This document shows, one piece after another, positions 46,927 through 57,806 of a stretch of DNA of 64,000 bases. The notes under the pieces were generated by a model that was not told the DNA's origin, ran no database searches, and saw only the letters and a program-made list of their open reading frames with translations. Each line of letters starts with the position of its first letter. The stretch's first letter is position 1. Source of the stretch: Blastococcus carthaginiensis (GTDB taxonomy: Bacteria; Actinomycetota; Actinomycetes; Mycobacteriales; Geodermatophilaceae); NCBI RefSeq assembly GCF_030731085.1, contig NZ_JASNFN010000018.1, positions 77,521 through 141,520 on the forward strand, read 5' to 3'. The translations under genes were made by a program, and so were the position numbers.

Positions 46927-47641
46927 TCAGCCGCTCGGGCCGAACTGCTCCACCCGGATGGCCGCAGCCGGGGTCCCCAGGGTCTCCAGCAGCCTGGTGG
47001 CCGCCCCCGCGAACGCCGCCGAGCCGCACACGTACGCCGTCTGCCCCGGCTCCCACAGCGGCACCAGGTCCGCGGCGGTGAGCCGGCCGGCTGGGCGGAT
47101 GCCGCGCGGCTCCCGGGTGGTGACCACCATGGCGCCGGCGGCGAGCAGCTCGTCGGCGTAGGGCAGCTGCTCCATGGTCCGCACGCTGACGGCGCAGCGG
47201 AGCAGGTCGGTGCGCCCCAGCGACCGCGCGGTGCGCAGCATCGAGACGAAGGGCACGACGCCGCTGCCGCCGGCGACCAGCAGCGCCGGGCTCCCGGTGT
47301 CCCAGACGAACCAGCCCCCGATCGGCCCGCGCACCTCGAGGACGTCGCCGGGCTCGACCACGTCGGCCAGGTGGGTGGACACCTCGCCGTCGTCCAGCCG
47401 CTCCACGAACAGCTCCAGCAGCGGGTCACCCGGCGCCGAGGCCACCGAGTAGGACCGCTGCGCCGTGTAGCCGTCGGGGGCGGTCAGCCGCACCACGTAG
47501 TGCTGGCCGGGCAGGTGGTCGACCCGGTGGGCGACGTCGAGCCGCAGCTGCACCGAGCGGGGCACCGGACGGCGGACGCCGGCGACGGCGGCCGTGCGCC
47601 ATCCGCCGGTGGGCGCGTCGGCGACCCCCGGCCCCAGCGGT

Positions 47642-47649
<8 letters not shown>
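46927..47649 (-). CDS. FAD/NAD(P)-binding ferredoxin-reductase-type oxidoreductase
   Basis: 240 residues. HYVVRLTAPDGYTAQRSYSVASAP holds the FAD-binding RxYS motif (about 60). LLVAGGSGVVPFVSMLRTARS (about 128) is the NAD(P)-binding Gly-rich loop, and TAYVCGSAAFAGAATRLLETLG the C-terminal C-G-[SP] motif. It has no ferredoxin domain. It overlaps the molybdenum oxidoreductase gene by 8 nt, so it probably supplies or takes electrons for it. The GTG start (VTEPLGPG) is chosen from the overlap. Confidence 0.88.
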
Positions 47650-48256
<607 letters not shown>

Positions 48257-48340
48257 AGCCTGCCCGGTCGGGGGGCGGCGTGACCACCGGCCCGCGCGCG
48301 TGACCTGCGCGGCGTCGCACCGACCACCCGCGGGCGCCCG

Positions 48341-48356
48341 GTGAGGGTCGCCTTAC
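48341..48356. promoter_or_regulatory. DtxR/IdeR-like imperfect dyad upstream of sdhC
   Basis: GTGAGGGTCGCCTTAC has half-sites GTGAGG and CCTTAC (5 of 6 symmetric). It resembles the TTAGG...CCTAA pattern of iron-dependent repressors, but is too degenerate to be assigned on sight. Confidence 0.3.
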
Positions 48357-48358
48357 AT

Positions 48359-48373
48359 GAGGTGTGTCACCTC
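48359..48373. promoter_or_regulatory. perfect dyad GAGGTG-TGT-CACCTC upstream of sdhC
   Basis: GAGGTG and CACCTC flank a 3-nt centre. The dyad lies 9 nt before the -35 box of the sdhC promoter, a normal position for an activator or repressor. Confidence 0.4.
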
Positions 48374-48381
48374 GTGTTTGG

Positions 48382-48411
48382 TTGGTGGCAAGCACCGTGT
48401 AGTCCTAGCGT
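48382..48411 (+). promoter_or_regulatory. sdhC promoter (-35 and -10), leaderless
   Basis: TTGGTG (48382-48387) and TAGCGT (48406-48411) are 18 nt apart. The -10 ends 8 nt before the GTG at 48420, so the transcript is probably leaderless. Confidence 0.5.
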
Positions 48412-48419
48412 GGGGACTT

Positions 48420-49121
48420 GTGGTGACGGTGGAGCACGCGCAGCGCAGGACCCCCAAGGTTGCGAAGACCAATTCGGTCTTCAAGAAGGCCGTCATGGCC
48501 ATCAGCGGCATCATCATGGTGCTGTACCTGATCGCGCACGTGATCGGGAACCTGAAGGCCTTCTCGGGCGCCGAGGCGTTCAACTCGTACTCGGGCTGGA
48601 TCCGGACGGTCGGCAACCCCGCGCTGCCGGGCCAGACGACGCTCTGGGTCATCCGGATCGTGCTGCTGGTGGCGGTGGTGGCGCACTTCTGGGCCGCCGT
48701 CTCGCTGTGGCGCCAGGCCAAGCGGGCCCGCCCGCAGGGCTACGTCACCAAGAAGGCCACCGCGCAGAGCTACGCCTCGCGCACCATGCGCTGGGGCGGC
48801 GTGATCATCGGCGCCTTCATCATCTACCACATCCTCGACCTCACCACCGGCACGGTGAACGCCGAGGGCTTCGACAGCACGCCGTACGAGCGGCTCGTCG
48901 CGAGCTTCCAGAACCCCTTCGTCACGATCTTCTACGCCATCTCGGTGATCCTGCTGGGCATGCACCTGCGGCACGGGATCTGGAGCGCCACGCAGACCCT
49001 GGGCCAGAGCAACCGCCGCCGCGAGAAGACCGTCAGCCTCTTCGCGGTGGCGTTCGCGACCGTGCTCACGCTCGGCTTCCTGCTCGTGCCCTTCTCCGTC
49101 CTCTTCAACATCATCGACTGA
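48420..49121 (+). CDS. sdhC: succinate dehydrogenase cytochrome b subunit (SdhC, type B)
   Basis: 233 residues with five membrane spans, the single-subunit di-haem cytochrome b of the type-B succinate dehydrogenase/fumarate reductase. His residues in LYLIAHVIGNLKAF, VAHFWAAVSLW, IIYHILDLT and GMHLRHGIWSA are placed as haem ligands. NSVFKKAVMAISGIIMVLYL is the first span. It anchors SdhAB to the membrane and passes electrons between the flavoprotein and the quinone pool. The GTG at 48420 is chosen from the leaderless promoter; a longer start (48357) would extend the product into the operator region. Confidence 0.9.
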   Translation: MVTVEHAQRRTPKVAKTNSVFKKAVMAISGIIMVLYLIAHVIGNLKAFSGAEAFNSYSGWIRTVGNPALPGQTTLWVIRIVLLVAVVAHFWAAVSLWRQAKRARPQGYVTKKATAQSYASRTMRWGGVIIGAFIIYHILDLTTGTVNAEGFDSTPYERLVASFQNPFVTIFYAISVILLGMHLRHGIWSATQTLGQSNRRREKTVSLFAVAFATVLTLGFLLVPFSVLFNIID

Positions 49122-49133
49122 GGAGCTCCCCAG

Positions 49134-51076
<1,943 letters not shown>

Positions 51077-51080
<4 letters not shown>

Positions 51081-51898
51081 CAGCCACACACGAAGGCGCG
51101 ATGCGCTCCAGCGTCGGCAACCCCGGGGCGGAGAAGCGCGGCATGAACCTGACGCTGCGCATCTGGCGTCAGCAGGGGCCGACGGTCAAGGGCAAGATGG
51201 TGACCTACAAGATCACCGACATCTCCCCCGACATGTCCTTCCTCGAGATGCTCGACGTGCTCAACGAGCAGCTGATCATGCAGGGCGACGACCCGGTCGC
51301 CTTCGACCACGACTGCCGCGAGGGCATCTGCGGCATGTGCGGCGTGATGATCAACGGCCAGGCGCACGGCCCGCAGCAGACCACGACGTGCCAGTTGCAC
51401 ATGCGGTCCTTCGCCGACGGCGACACGATCGACATCGAGCCGTGGCGGGCCACCGCGTTCCCGATCATCAAGGACCTCGCGGTCGACCGGCGGGCCTTCG
51501 ACCGGATCATCCAGGCCGGCGGCTACATCAGCGTGCCGACCGGGACCGCGCCGGAGGCGCACGCGACGCCGGTGCCCAAGGCCGACTCGGACGCGGCGTT
51601 CGACGCCGCGACCTGCATCGGCTGCGGCGCCTGCGTGGCGGCCTGCCCGAACGCCTCCTCGATGCTGTTCACCGCCGCCAAGGTGACGCACCTCGGGCTG
51701 CTCCCCCAGGGCCAGCCCGAGCGCAACGACCGCGTGGTCAACATGGTGGCGCAGCAGGACCGCGAAGGCTTCGGCGGCTGCACCAACATCGGCGAGTGCT
51801 CGGCCTCCTGCCCCAAGGGCATCTCGATGGAGACCATCTCCCGGCTCAACCACGACCTGCTCGGCGCCCTGCGCGCGGGCGCCCGCCCGAAGAGCTGA
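51077..51898 (+). CDS. sdhB: succinate dehydrogenase iron-sulfur subunit
   Basis: 273 residues. The 2Fe-2S cluster Cys set is in CREGICGMCGVMING with the further Cys in TTTCQLHM. The dicluster half has CIGCGACVAACPNAS and CTNIGECSASCPKGI for the 4Fe-4S and 3Fe-4S centres. DMSFLEMLDVLNEQL is the usual lead-in. It passes electrons from SdhA to the SdhC haem/quinone site. The 22-residue N-terminal leader before MNLTLRIWRQQG may be genuine, because the GTGA overlap with sdhA favours this start. A 14-bp hairpin terminator follows the gene. Confidence 0.94.
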
Positions 51899-52026
51899 GC
51901 ACGTCGTCATCCTCCGGATGACATCGCGGCCAGGTGCGGTCCCCGACCGCCGTTGAGCCGCTGCCCGTGTCCCGGTCGGGAGGCCCTTCGGGCCCCCGCG
52001 ACCGGCCCACCGCTGCCAGGAGACGT

Positions 52027-52064
52027 CCCCGACGAGGGCTGAGCCCCGCGAGCCCTCGTCGGGG
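52027..52064. terminator. 14-bp perfect hairpin between sdhB and convergent GGDEF-EAL gene
   Basis: Perfect arms 52027-52040 and 52051-52064 enclose a 10-nt loop in the 194-bp convergent gap. It is probably a bidirectional terminator of the sdhCAB transcript and the gene opposite. There is no T-run. Smaller possible hairpins precede it. Confidence 0.5.
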
Positions 52065-52092
52065 AGGCCTCGCGCCCCCCGCTCCCCGGGAC

Positions 52093-54372
52093 TCAGGACA
52101 CGTGCGCCCGGGCCCGCTCCTGCAGCCAGGCCTCCAGCTGCTCCGGCGGGAGCGGCCGGCTCAGGTGGTACCCCTGGACGACGTCGCACCCCAGTTCGGC
52201 CAGCGCCGCGACCGTCGCCGCGTCCTCCGCCCCCTCGGCCACCAGCACCAGGTCCAGCGCGTGGGCGAGCTGGAGGGTGGAGGTGACGATCGACGCCGCC
52301 CGTGCGCTGCCGGTCATGGCGGCGATGAACGTGCGGTCCAGCTTCAGCTCGGTGACCGGGAGCGCCGCGAGGTAGGCCAGGCTGGAGTGCCCGGTGCCGT
52401 AGTCGTCGATCGCCACGCCGACCCCGGCGTCCCGGAGCCGGGTGAGCACCCGGACGGCGCGCTCCCGGTCCTCCATCAGGAGGCTCTCGGTGACCTCGAG
52501 CACCAGGCTGCCGGCGGGGAGGCCGTGGACGGCGAGCAGGCGGGCGACGTCGTCCGGGAAGCCCTGGTCGACCAGGTTCGAGGGGCTGACGTTGACCGCC
52601 ATGGTCAGCGAGCGGCCCTGGTCGGCCCAGCGGCGGCACTGGGCCAGGGCCATGTCGATCACCCGGGTGGTCAGCTGCGCCATCAGCCCGGCCGACTCGG
52701 CGAGGTCGATGAACGCATCGGGGTAGAGCAGGCCCCGCGTCGGGTGCTGCCAGCGCGCGAGCGCCTCGACGCCCGCCACGGTGCCCGTCGGGAGGTCCAG
52801 TTTCGGCTGGTAGTGCAGCACCAGCTCGCCGGTCTCCAGGGCCCGCCGCAGCGCCGCGATGTCCTCGAGCCGGTGCCGGCCGTGGCCGTCGCGGTCCTCG
52901 TCGTAGACGGCGGCGCCCAGCCGGCCGGACTTGGCCGAGTACATGGCCAGGTCGGCCAGCTGCAGCAGCTCGGCGGCGTTGCGGGAGTGCTCGGGCCCCA
53001 CGGCGATGCCGGCGGCGGCGTCGACGGCGAGCTCCATGCCGCCCAGCCGGAACGGGCGCTGCAGGTGGGTGCGCAGCCGCTCGGCCAGGGCCCGGGCGCC
53101 CCGGGCGTCGAGGTCCCGGGCAAGGACGACGAACTCGTCCCCACCCAGCCGGGCCAGCAGGTCGCCCTCGCGCACCTGGGACCGCAGCCGGGTGCCGACC
53201 TCGCGCAGCAGCGCGTCGCCGACCCCGTGGCCCAGCGAGTCGTTGATCTCCTTGAACCGGTCGAGGTCCAGCACGAGGACGGCCATCTCCTCGCCGGCGA
53301 GCAGCCGCTCGTCGCCGGCGTCGAGGGCCTCGAAGACCGAGCGGCGGTTCGGCAGCCCGGTCAGCTCGTCGGTGCGCGCCTGCCGGCGGCTGTCGGCCAG
53401 CGCCCGCACGGCGCGGAAGGTGAGCGCGGTGCGGGCCAGGGCGGCCAGGACGGCGCCGAGCGCGAGCGCCCCGGCGACCGGGTCGCCCCCGTGGAAGTAG
53501 CCGTGCGCCAGCAGGCCGACCGCGGTCAGGGTGCAGACCGCCGGCACGAGCAGCGGTGCACGCCCCGCCGAGGCGTCGGTGCGCCCGCTCTTCGGGGTGT
53601 GGCACGCCGAGAGCCCGAAGCAGAGGAACGCCAGACCCCACACGACGTCCAGCGGGCTGCCCACGACGTAGGTGCCGTGCGCGACCTGGTAGGCGTACAC
53701 GGTGTCACCGGTGACGAAGAGGAGGAGGCCGGTGACGATCCACCACCACCCGCCCCCGCCGTGCCGGCCGATGACGACCAGCCCGCCGGCCAGCAGGCTC
53801 AGCAGGAGCAGATCACCCACCGGGTAGGCGATGCCGACGAACGCGGCACCGTCGCCACCGGCGGCGCTGCGCAGCAGGTCGCCGAGGACCAGGGACGCGG
53901 CCACGGCACCGGCGGTGAGCCCGGTGACCAGGCAGTCGAGCCAGAGGTTCGCCGTCAGGCGCCGCACCCGGCCTCGGATCATCAGCAGGAGCGCCAGGAA
54001 GGCCAGCGGGTAGAAGCCCAGCTGGAACGCATCGGCCCACGACGGCCGGGGGACGACGTCCAGGGACCGGTAGTGCGCCTCGTAGACCGCGCCGCCCACC
54101 AGGTAGGCGCCGACCGCGCCGGCGAAGCAGTGCCACGCCCGGCGGGTGGCCGGCGACACCCGCGCCCGCACGACGAGCATGCCGGTGAGCGCCGCGAGGA
54201 AGACGAGCTTCCCCCCGGCGGCCAGGTACTCCCCGACGTACGGCGTCCCGAGGGCGGCCAGCGCCAGGCTGAGCACCCACACGGCCGTCGCGACGGTGGC
54301 GGTGATGCGGACGGTGCGCAGCGCGCGGTCCGCGCCCCGCTCCCGTGCGATCCCGGTGCGCCGCTGTCCCAT
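52093..54372 (-). CDS. membrane-bound GGDEF-EAL protein (c-di-GMP turnover)
   Basis: 759 residues. About nine membrane spans (about 20-330, for example TVATAVWVLSLALAALGTPY and WIVTGLLLFVTGDTVYAYQV) form a sensor-type N-terminus. The GGDEF domain has RLGGDEFVV with an inhibitory REGD five residues earlier. The EAL domain has VEALARWQHP, VTESLLMED, DDYGTGHSSLAYL and KLDRTFIAA. Both domains look catalytically intact. It would sense an unknown membrane or extracytoplasmic signal and alter cyclic di-GMP. It is convergent with sdhB. Confidence 0.92.
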   Translation of the reverse strand: MGQRRTGIARERGADRALRTVRITATVATAVWVLSLALAALGTPYVGEYLAAGGKLVFLAALTGMLVVRARVSPATRRAWHCFAGAVGAYLVGGAVYEAHYRSLDVVPRPSWADAFQLGFYPLAFLALLLMIRGRVRRLTANLWLDCLVTGLTAGAVAASLVLGDLLRSAAGGDGAAFVGIAYPVGDLLLLSLLAGGLVVIGRHGGGGWWWIVTGLLLFVTGDTVYAYQVAHGTYVVGSPLDVVWGLAFLCFGLSACHTPKSGRTDASAGRAPLLVPAVCTLTAVGLLAHGYFHGGDPVAGALALGAVLAALARTALTFRAVRALADSRRQARTDELTGLPNRRSVFEALDAGDERLLAGEEMAVLVLDLDRFKEINDSLGHGVGDALLREVGTRLRSQVREGDLLARLGGDEFVVLARDLDARGARALAERLRTHLQRPFRLGGMELAVDAAAGIAVGPEHSRNAAELLQLADLAMYSAKSGRLGAAVYDEDRDGHGRHRLEDIAALRRALETGELVLHYQPKLDLPTGTVAGVEALARWQHPTRGLLYPDAFIDLAESAGLMAQLTTRVIDMALAQCRRWADQGRSLTMAVNVSPSNLVDQGFPDDVARLLAVHGLPAGSLVLEVTESLLMEDRERAVRVLTRLRDAGVGVAIDDYGTGHSSLAYLAALPVTELKLDRTFIAAMTGSARAASIVTSTLQLAHALDLVLVAEGAEDAATVAALAELGCDVVQGYHLSRPLPPEQLEAWLQERARAHVS

Positions 54373-54464
54373 GGCCGCAGGATCGGCGCGATACGGGATC
54401 GTCTGAAACGCAGATCACGTCCGATCCCCCCGCCGGGGGGAGACCGGGACGCCGCGCCGCGGGG

Positions 54465-55370
54465 TCAGCTGGGCGGCACCGGCGGGATGATGCGGTCGAC
54501 CACGTCGGCAGGCATGAGCCCGGCCTTGCCGAAGCGGCTGGCGGCCTCGATGAACTGCGGCGCGGAGGCGGCCAGGTCCACGAGCATCGCGCGGGCGTCG
54601 TCCTCGCGCCCGGCGAGCGCCGCCACGACGGCCCGCCACATCAGCTGGTCGGGCTCGCTGACCGGGTCCATCGGCCGCAGCAGCTCCAGCTCCCGGTCGG
54701 CGGTGACCGGGTCGCCGTCGATGGCCTGCTGGAACGCGCGGACGACGTCCTGGTAGCGGGCGCGGGTGACGGTGAGGTCGGCCAGCACGCCCAGCGGGTC
54801 CGGGGAGTCGTCGACGCGCAGGTCGACCACCATGTCGTGCCAGGGGCGCCCGGTGGTGGTGGCGCGGACGACCGTGATCGCGGCCGAGCGGCGCCCCCGG
54901 AAGTCACCGCCGGCCTCCTCACCCGCCACCAGCGAGCCGAGCAGCCGTTGCGCGAGCGGGCCGGCGGAGCCCTCGAACCGCTCCACCATCGCCTCCCACA
55001 CCGCCGGGGAGCTGGCCATGTTGGCCAGCGCGACGCAGGTGTCGCCGATCAGGTGACCGGCGGCGTCCACACAGCTCGTGCCGGTGTACACGGCGAAGTC
55101 GCCGGCCAGGCCGAGCACGGCGACCTGGCGGCGCTCGGGCTGCGGGTCGACGCTGCTGAGCGCCGTCAGCACCTCCTGGGCGGTGAACCCGCCACGGAGC
55201 AGGTCGAGCCCGACGGCGCCGTACATGGGCTCGGCCATCGACTGCGTGGCGATGACGCCGTGCCCGGGGAGGGCGAAGGGCACGCTGTTGCCGACCGCGA
55301 AGGCCTGGGACTGGGTGGCCACGCCCATCTCCCCGGTCTCGGGGTCGCGGGCCACGATCGAGTACGTCAC
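54465..55370 (-). CDS. DUF1028 family protein
   Basis: 301 residues. TYSIVARDPETGEMGVATQSQAFAVGN and GVIATQSMAEPMYGAVGLDL identify the Ntn-hydrolase-like DUF1028 family. RQVAVLGLAGDFAVYTG and TCVALANMASSPAVWEAMV follow. A C-terminal tetratricopeptide-like portion (AFQQAIDGDPVTADRELELL, AVVAALAGREDDARAMLVDL) extends beyond the core. The function is unknown; some members are suspected peptidases. The GTG start lies next to a small hairpin and may be leaderless. Confidence 0.87.
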   Translation of the reverse strand: MTYSIVARDPETGEMGVATQSQAFAVGNSVPFALPGHGVIATQSMAEPMYGAVGLDLLRGGFTAQEVLTALSSVDPQPERRQVAVLGLAGDFAVYTGTSCVDAAGHLIGDTCVALANMASSPAVWEAMVERFEGSAGPLAQRLLGSLVAGEEAGGDFRGRRSAAITVVRATTTGRPWHDMVVDLRVDDSPDPLGVLADLTVTRARYQDVVRAFQQAIDGDPVTADRELELLRPMDPVSEPDQLMWRAVVAALAGREDDARAMLVDLAASAPQFIEAASRFGKAGLMPADVVDRIIPPVPPS

Positions 55371-55380
55371 CGGCGCCGCC

Positions 55381-55414
55381 TACCCGTGGCTCCCCGGGGG
55401 CCGAAACACGGGTA
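55381..55414 (-). terminator. hairpin after the LLM oxidoreductase gene
   Basis: TACCCGTG (55381-55388) and CACGGGTA (55407-55414) are perfect 8-bp arms with CCCCGGGG in the loop. The hairpin begins 3 nt after the LLM gene stop and ends just before the DUF1028 start. Confidence 0.35.
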
Positions 55415-55416
55415 CG

Positions 55417-56406
55417 TCACAGCGCGCGGGATCCCATCGCCCCGGCCACGAGCTCCACCGACCGCAGCCGGCCCTCGAGGGATCCCGACTGGTGGGCGAC
55501 GATCAGCTCGTCGGCTTCGGCGAGCTTCGCGAAGCCCTCGAGGTGCTCGCGCACCTCGACCGGGGTGCCGACGGCGGTGTGGGTGAGCATCGTGCCGACG
55601 TGGTGCCCGGCCCCCTGGGCGAGCAGTTGGTCGGCCTGCTCGTCGGTGAGCGCCCGGCCGCGGCCGAAGAGTCCGACGGCCAGGTTCCGGCGGACGGCGT
55701 GCAGCTGCTCCTGGGCGGCCGCGGTGCTGTCGGCGGCGACCACGTTGACGCCGGCGATGACGTAGGGCTCCGCGAGCTGCTCCGAGGGCTTGAACTCCTG
55801 CCTGTAGGCGGCCACGGCGGGCTCGAGCATGGCGGGCGCGAAGTGCGAGGCGAAGGCGTAGGGCAGCCCGAGCGCGGCGGCCAGCGTGGCGCCGAACATC
55901 GAGGAGCCCAGCACGTACAGCGGCACGCGCGAGCCCTTGCCGGGGATCGCGTCGACGCCGGGCACCCGGCTCTCACCGGCGAGGTAGGCCTGCAGCTCGA
56001 GCACGTCCTGCGGGAAGGTGTCGGCCGCGCGCGGATCGCGGCGCAGCGCGTACATGGTGCTCTGATCGCTGCCCGGCGCGCGGCCCAACCCGAGGTCGAT
56101 GCGGTCCGGGTACATGGCGTCGAGCGTGCCGAACTGCTCGGCGATCATCAGCGGCGAGTGGTTGGGCAGCATGATGCCCCCGGCGCCCAGCCGGATGCTG
56201 CGGGTCTGCGCGCCGACGTGGGCGATCAGCACGCTGGTGGCCGACGACGCGATCGAGGGCATGTTGTGGTGCTCGGCGTACCAGACCCGCGCGTAGCCGT
56301 GCTCCTCCGCGCGCTGGGCGAGGGCCACGCTCGCGGCGATGGCGCTGCTCGGGGTCTCCCCGCGCGGGATGGGTGCCAGGTCGAGGACGGACAGGGTGGT
56401 GCTCAT
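55417..56406 (-). CDS. LLM class flavin-dependent oxidoreductase
   Basis: 329 residues of the bacterial-luciferase-like (F420/FMN-dependent) family. LSVLDLAPIPRGETPSSAI, then RVWYAEHHNMPSIASSATSV (the substrate- and flavin-binding TIM-barrel start) and LDAMYPDRIDLGLGRAPGSD are characteristic of the LLM subgroup annotated MsnO8/YhbW-like. LYVLGSSMFGATLAAALGLP follows, with FAPAMLEPAVAAYRQEF. It transfers hydride to or from an unknown organic substrate using FMNH2 or F420. The ATG has GAAAGG upstream. It is monocistronic, flanked by two unusual inverted repeats. Confidence 0.9.
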   Translation of the reverse strand: MSTTLSVLDLAPIPRGETPSSAIAASVALAQRAEEHGYARVWYAEHHNMPSIASSATSVLIAHVGAQTRSIRLGAGGIMLPNHSPLMIAEQFGTLDAMYPDRIDLGLGRAPGSDQSTMYALRRDPRAADTFPQDVLELQAYLAGESRVPGVDAIPGKGSRVPLYVLGSSMFGATLAAALGLPYAFASHFAPAMLEPAVAAYRQEFKPSEQLAEPYVIAGVNVVAADSTAAAQEQLHAVRRNLAVGLFGRGRALTDEQADQLLAQGAGHHVGTMLTHTAVGTPVEVREHLEGFAKLAEADELIVAHQSGSLEGRLRSVELVAGAMGSRAL

Positions 56407-56476
56407 GCGGTGCGGCCTTTCGCGTCGGTTGCCCAGCGCAACGCCCGACGTGGCCGGGTCCTTCCCCCGGGTGTGG

Positions 56477-56522
56477 GCGCGTACGCCCGGTTCCAGCGCC
56501 TCCAGGAACCGGGCGTACGCGC
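56477..56522. repeat. 18-bp perfect inverted repeat, copy A of a tandem pair
   Basis: Arms 56477-56494 and 56505-56522 are exact reverse complements around a 10-nt loop (AGCGCCTCCA). The right arm continues with ACTCCGTCGTC, a tail shared with copy B. Confidence 0.75.
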
Positions 56523-56546
56523 ACTCCGTCGTCCCCCGGGGGGGGG

Positions 56547-56602
56547 GCGCGCACGCCGGGTCCCCCCCCCGCCAGGACCGGGGCGTACGCGCACTCCGTC
56601 GT
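56547..56602. repeat. imperfect inverted repeat, copy B of the tandem pair
   Basis: The left arm begins GCGCGCACGCC at 56547 and the right arm ends GGGCGTACGCGC at 56592; the right half matches copy A, with the tail ACTCCGTCGTC. Runs of C5G10 (56533-56547) and C9 (56562-56570) interrupt it. Copy A and copy B lie between the LLM gene and the LURP-one-like gene. Confidence 0.65.
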
Positions 56603-56609
56603 CAGACGG

Positions 56610-57227
56610 TCAGCGGCTCTGCAGCGCGTCCAGGGCCACCGCCATCGCCGCCGCCACCCGGAAGTCCAGGCGCGGGTCGGGGACGGTCACCGTGTAGTGG
56701 TCGCGCAGCGCGATCCGCTTCTCGCTGCTCATCACGACCGCACCGGTCCGGCTGTCGGTGAAGTCGAAGTGGAAGAGGAACGGCACCGGGATGTTGTTCA
56801 GGAACGGGATGAAGTTCCACACCCGGCGCAGCACCGCGATGAACTGGTTGCGTTCCTGGCCGACCGCCTCGACACCCGGTGCGGAGACGTGCCAGGTGGA
56901 GCGCAGGAGGCTGGCCCCGAAGTCCTTGCGGAAGTAGCCGATGGGCTGCCCGTACTCGTCGAAGATGTCGTGCTCGGCCCCGACGTCGAGGCGCTGCCGG
57001 GCCTTGAAGGAGAACACCCGCCGGCTCTTGCCCGCGTCGGCGAAGAAGACGACCTCCTCGCGCAGCTTCATCCGCTTCTGCTCGGCGAGGGCGAGCAGGT
57101 GCCCCTCGCTGCCGTCGGGGTTGGCCGCCAGCACCTCGTAGCGGTTGACCATCATCGTGACCCGCTGCCGGACGAAGAACTGCGGGACGACCATGGGGGC
57201 CGGCTGGTGTCCGGAGGGAACGGTCAC
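56610..57227 (-). CDS. LURP-one/tubby-like (scramblase-fold) protein
   Basis: 205 residues. PQFFVRQRVTMMVNRYEVLA, LALAEQKRMKLREEVVFFAD, VFSFKARQRLDVGAEHDIFD and PIGYFRKDFGASLLRSTWHV resemble the LURP-one-related/phospholipid scramblase-like beta-barrel. The C-terminal PFLFHFDFTDSRTGAVVMSSE continues the pattern, and a hydrophobic C-terminal helix (FRVAAAMAVALDAL) could be buried, as in tubby-type folds. The function in bacteria is unknown, and my family assignment is by pattern only. The GTG start has ACGGAGC upstream. Confidence 0.65.
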   Translation of the reverse strand: MTVPSGHQPAPMVVPQFFVRQRVTMMVNRYEVLAANPDGSEGHLLALAEQKRMKLREEVVFFADAGKSRRVFSFKARQRLDVGAEHDIFDEYGQPIGYFRKDFGASLLRSTWHVSAPGVEAVGQERNQFIAVLRRVWNFIPFLNNIPVPFLFHFDFTDSRTGAVVMSSEKRIALRDHYTVTVPDPRLDFRVAAAMAVALDALQSR

Positions 57228-57339
57228 GTCGGTGCTCCGTCGCTGATCGGGGCTGTGGCCCGCCCATCCTGGCGGACCGGCGCCGGTCGTGGGCCGGCGC
57301 CGGTCCGCGTGTCGCCCGTCGGGAGGACCGCCGCCGCGT

Positions 57340-57681
57340 TCACCGCGGCGGGGACGCCCGGCGCCCGGTGAGGGCGTCGTGCAGGCGCTGGACCAGCCGC
57401 TCCAGGGGGCTGGGGGTCTCGTCGCTGCGGGCCGGCCCGGCGGGCATCAGCACCCAGAGCAGCAGGTAGACCAGGACGCCGGCGCCACCGGCGACGGTGA
57501 GGCCGACGAAGCCGACCCGCCAGAGGACGGCGTCGATGCCGGTGTAGTCGGCGAGGCCGCCGCAGACGCCGCCGGCCATCCGGTCGGTGGTGCTGCGCCG
57601 GAGCTCGGGCCGTCCCGGCGGGGGCTGCTGCTCCGTGCCGGGGGCGTCCGCGGGGGGAGGGAGGGGAACCGAGTTCGTCAT
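57340..57681 (-). CDS. PspC domain-containing membrane protein
   Basis: 113 residues. A Pro-rich N-terminus leads to RRSTTDRMAGGVCGGLADYTGIDAVLWRV, the PspC signature, followed by a membrane span (FVGLTVAGGAGVLVYLLLWVLMP). A charged tail (SDETPSPLERLVQRLHDALT) follows. PspC proteins take part in phage-shock or envelope-stress sensing. No pspA-like gene is near. It starts at an ATG (57681). Confidence 0.9.
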   Translation of the reverse strand: MTNSVPLPPPADAPGTEQQPPPGRPELRRSTTDRMAGGVCGGLADYTGIDAVLWRVGFVGLTVAGGAGVLVYLLLWVLMPAGPARSDETPSPLERLVQRLHDALTGRRASPPR

Positions 57682-57806
57682 GCCACGAGCCTGCGGCCCG
57701 CGGCGCCGCCGGAACATCCGGTGACACCCGGATCCGCCCCCGGTTCCCGGCTCAGGGTCTCCCCTGCCGGACGTGCCGCCGGGCGTTGCCGTCGAGGGGC
57801 CGCCGC

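Noticed and set aside
51934..54756. Long plus-strand frame opposite the GGDEF-EAL protein.
   Set aside because: Antisense to a protein with intact GGDEF and EAL motifs; the translation is compositionally biased.
56477..56602. Tandem inverted repeats as a CRISPR array.
   Set aside because: Only two units, each a hairpin with no unique spacer pattern, and no cas genes.
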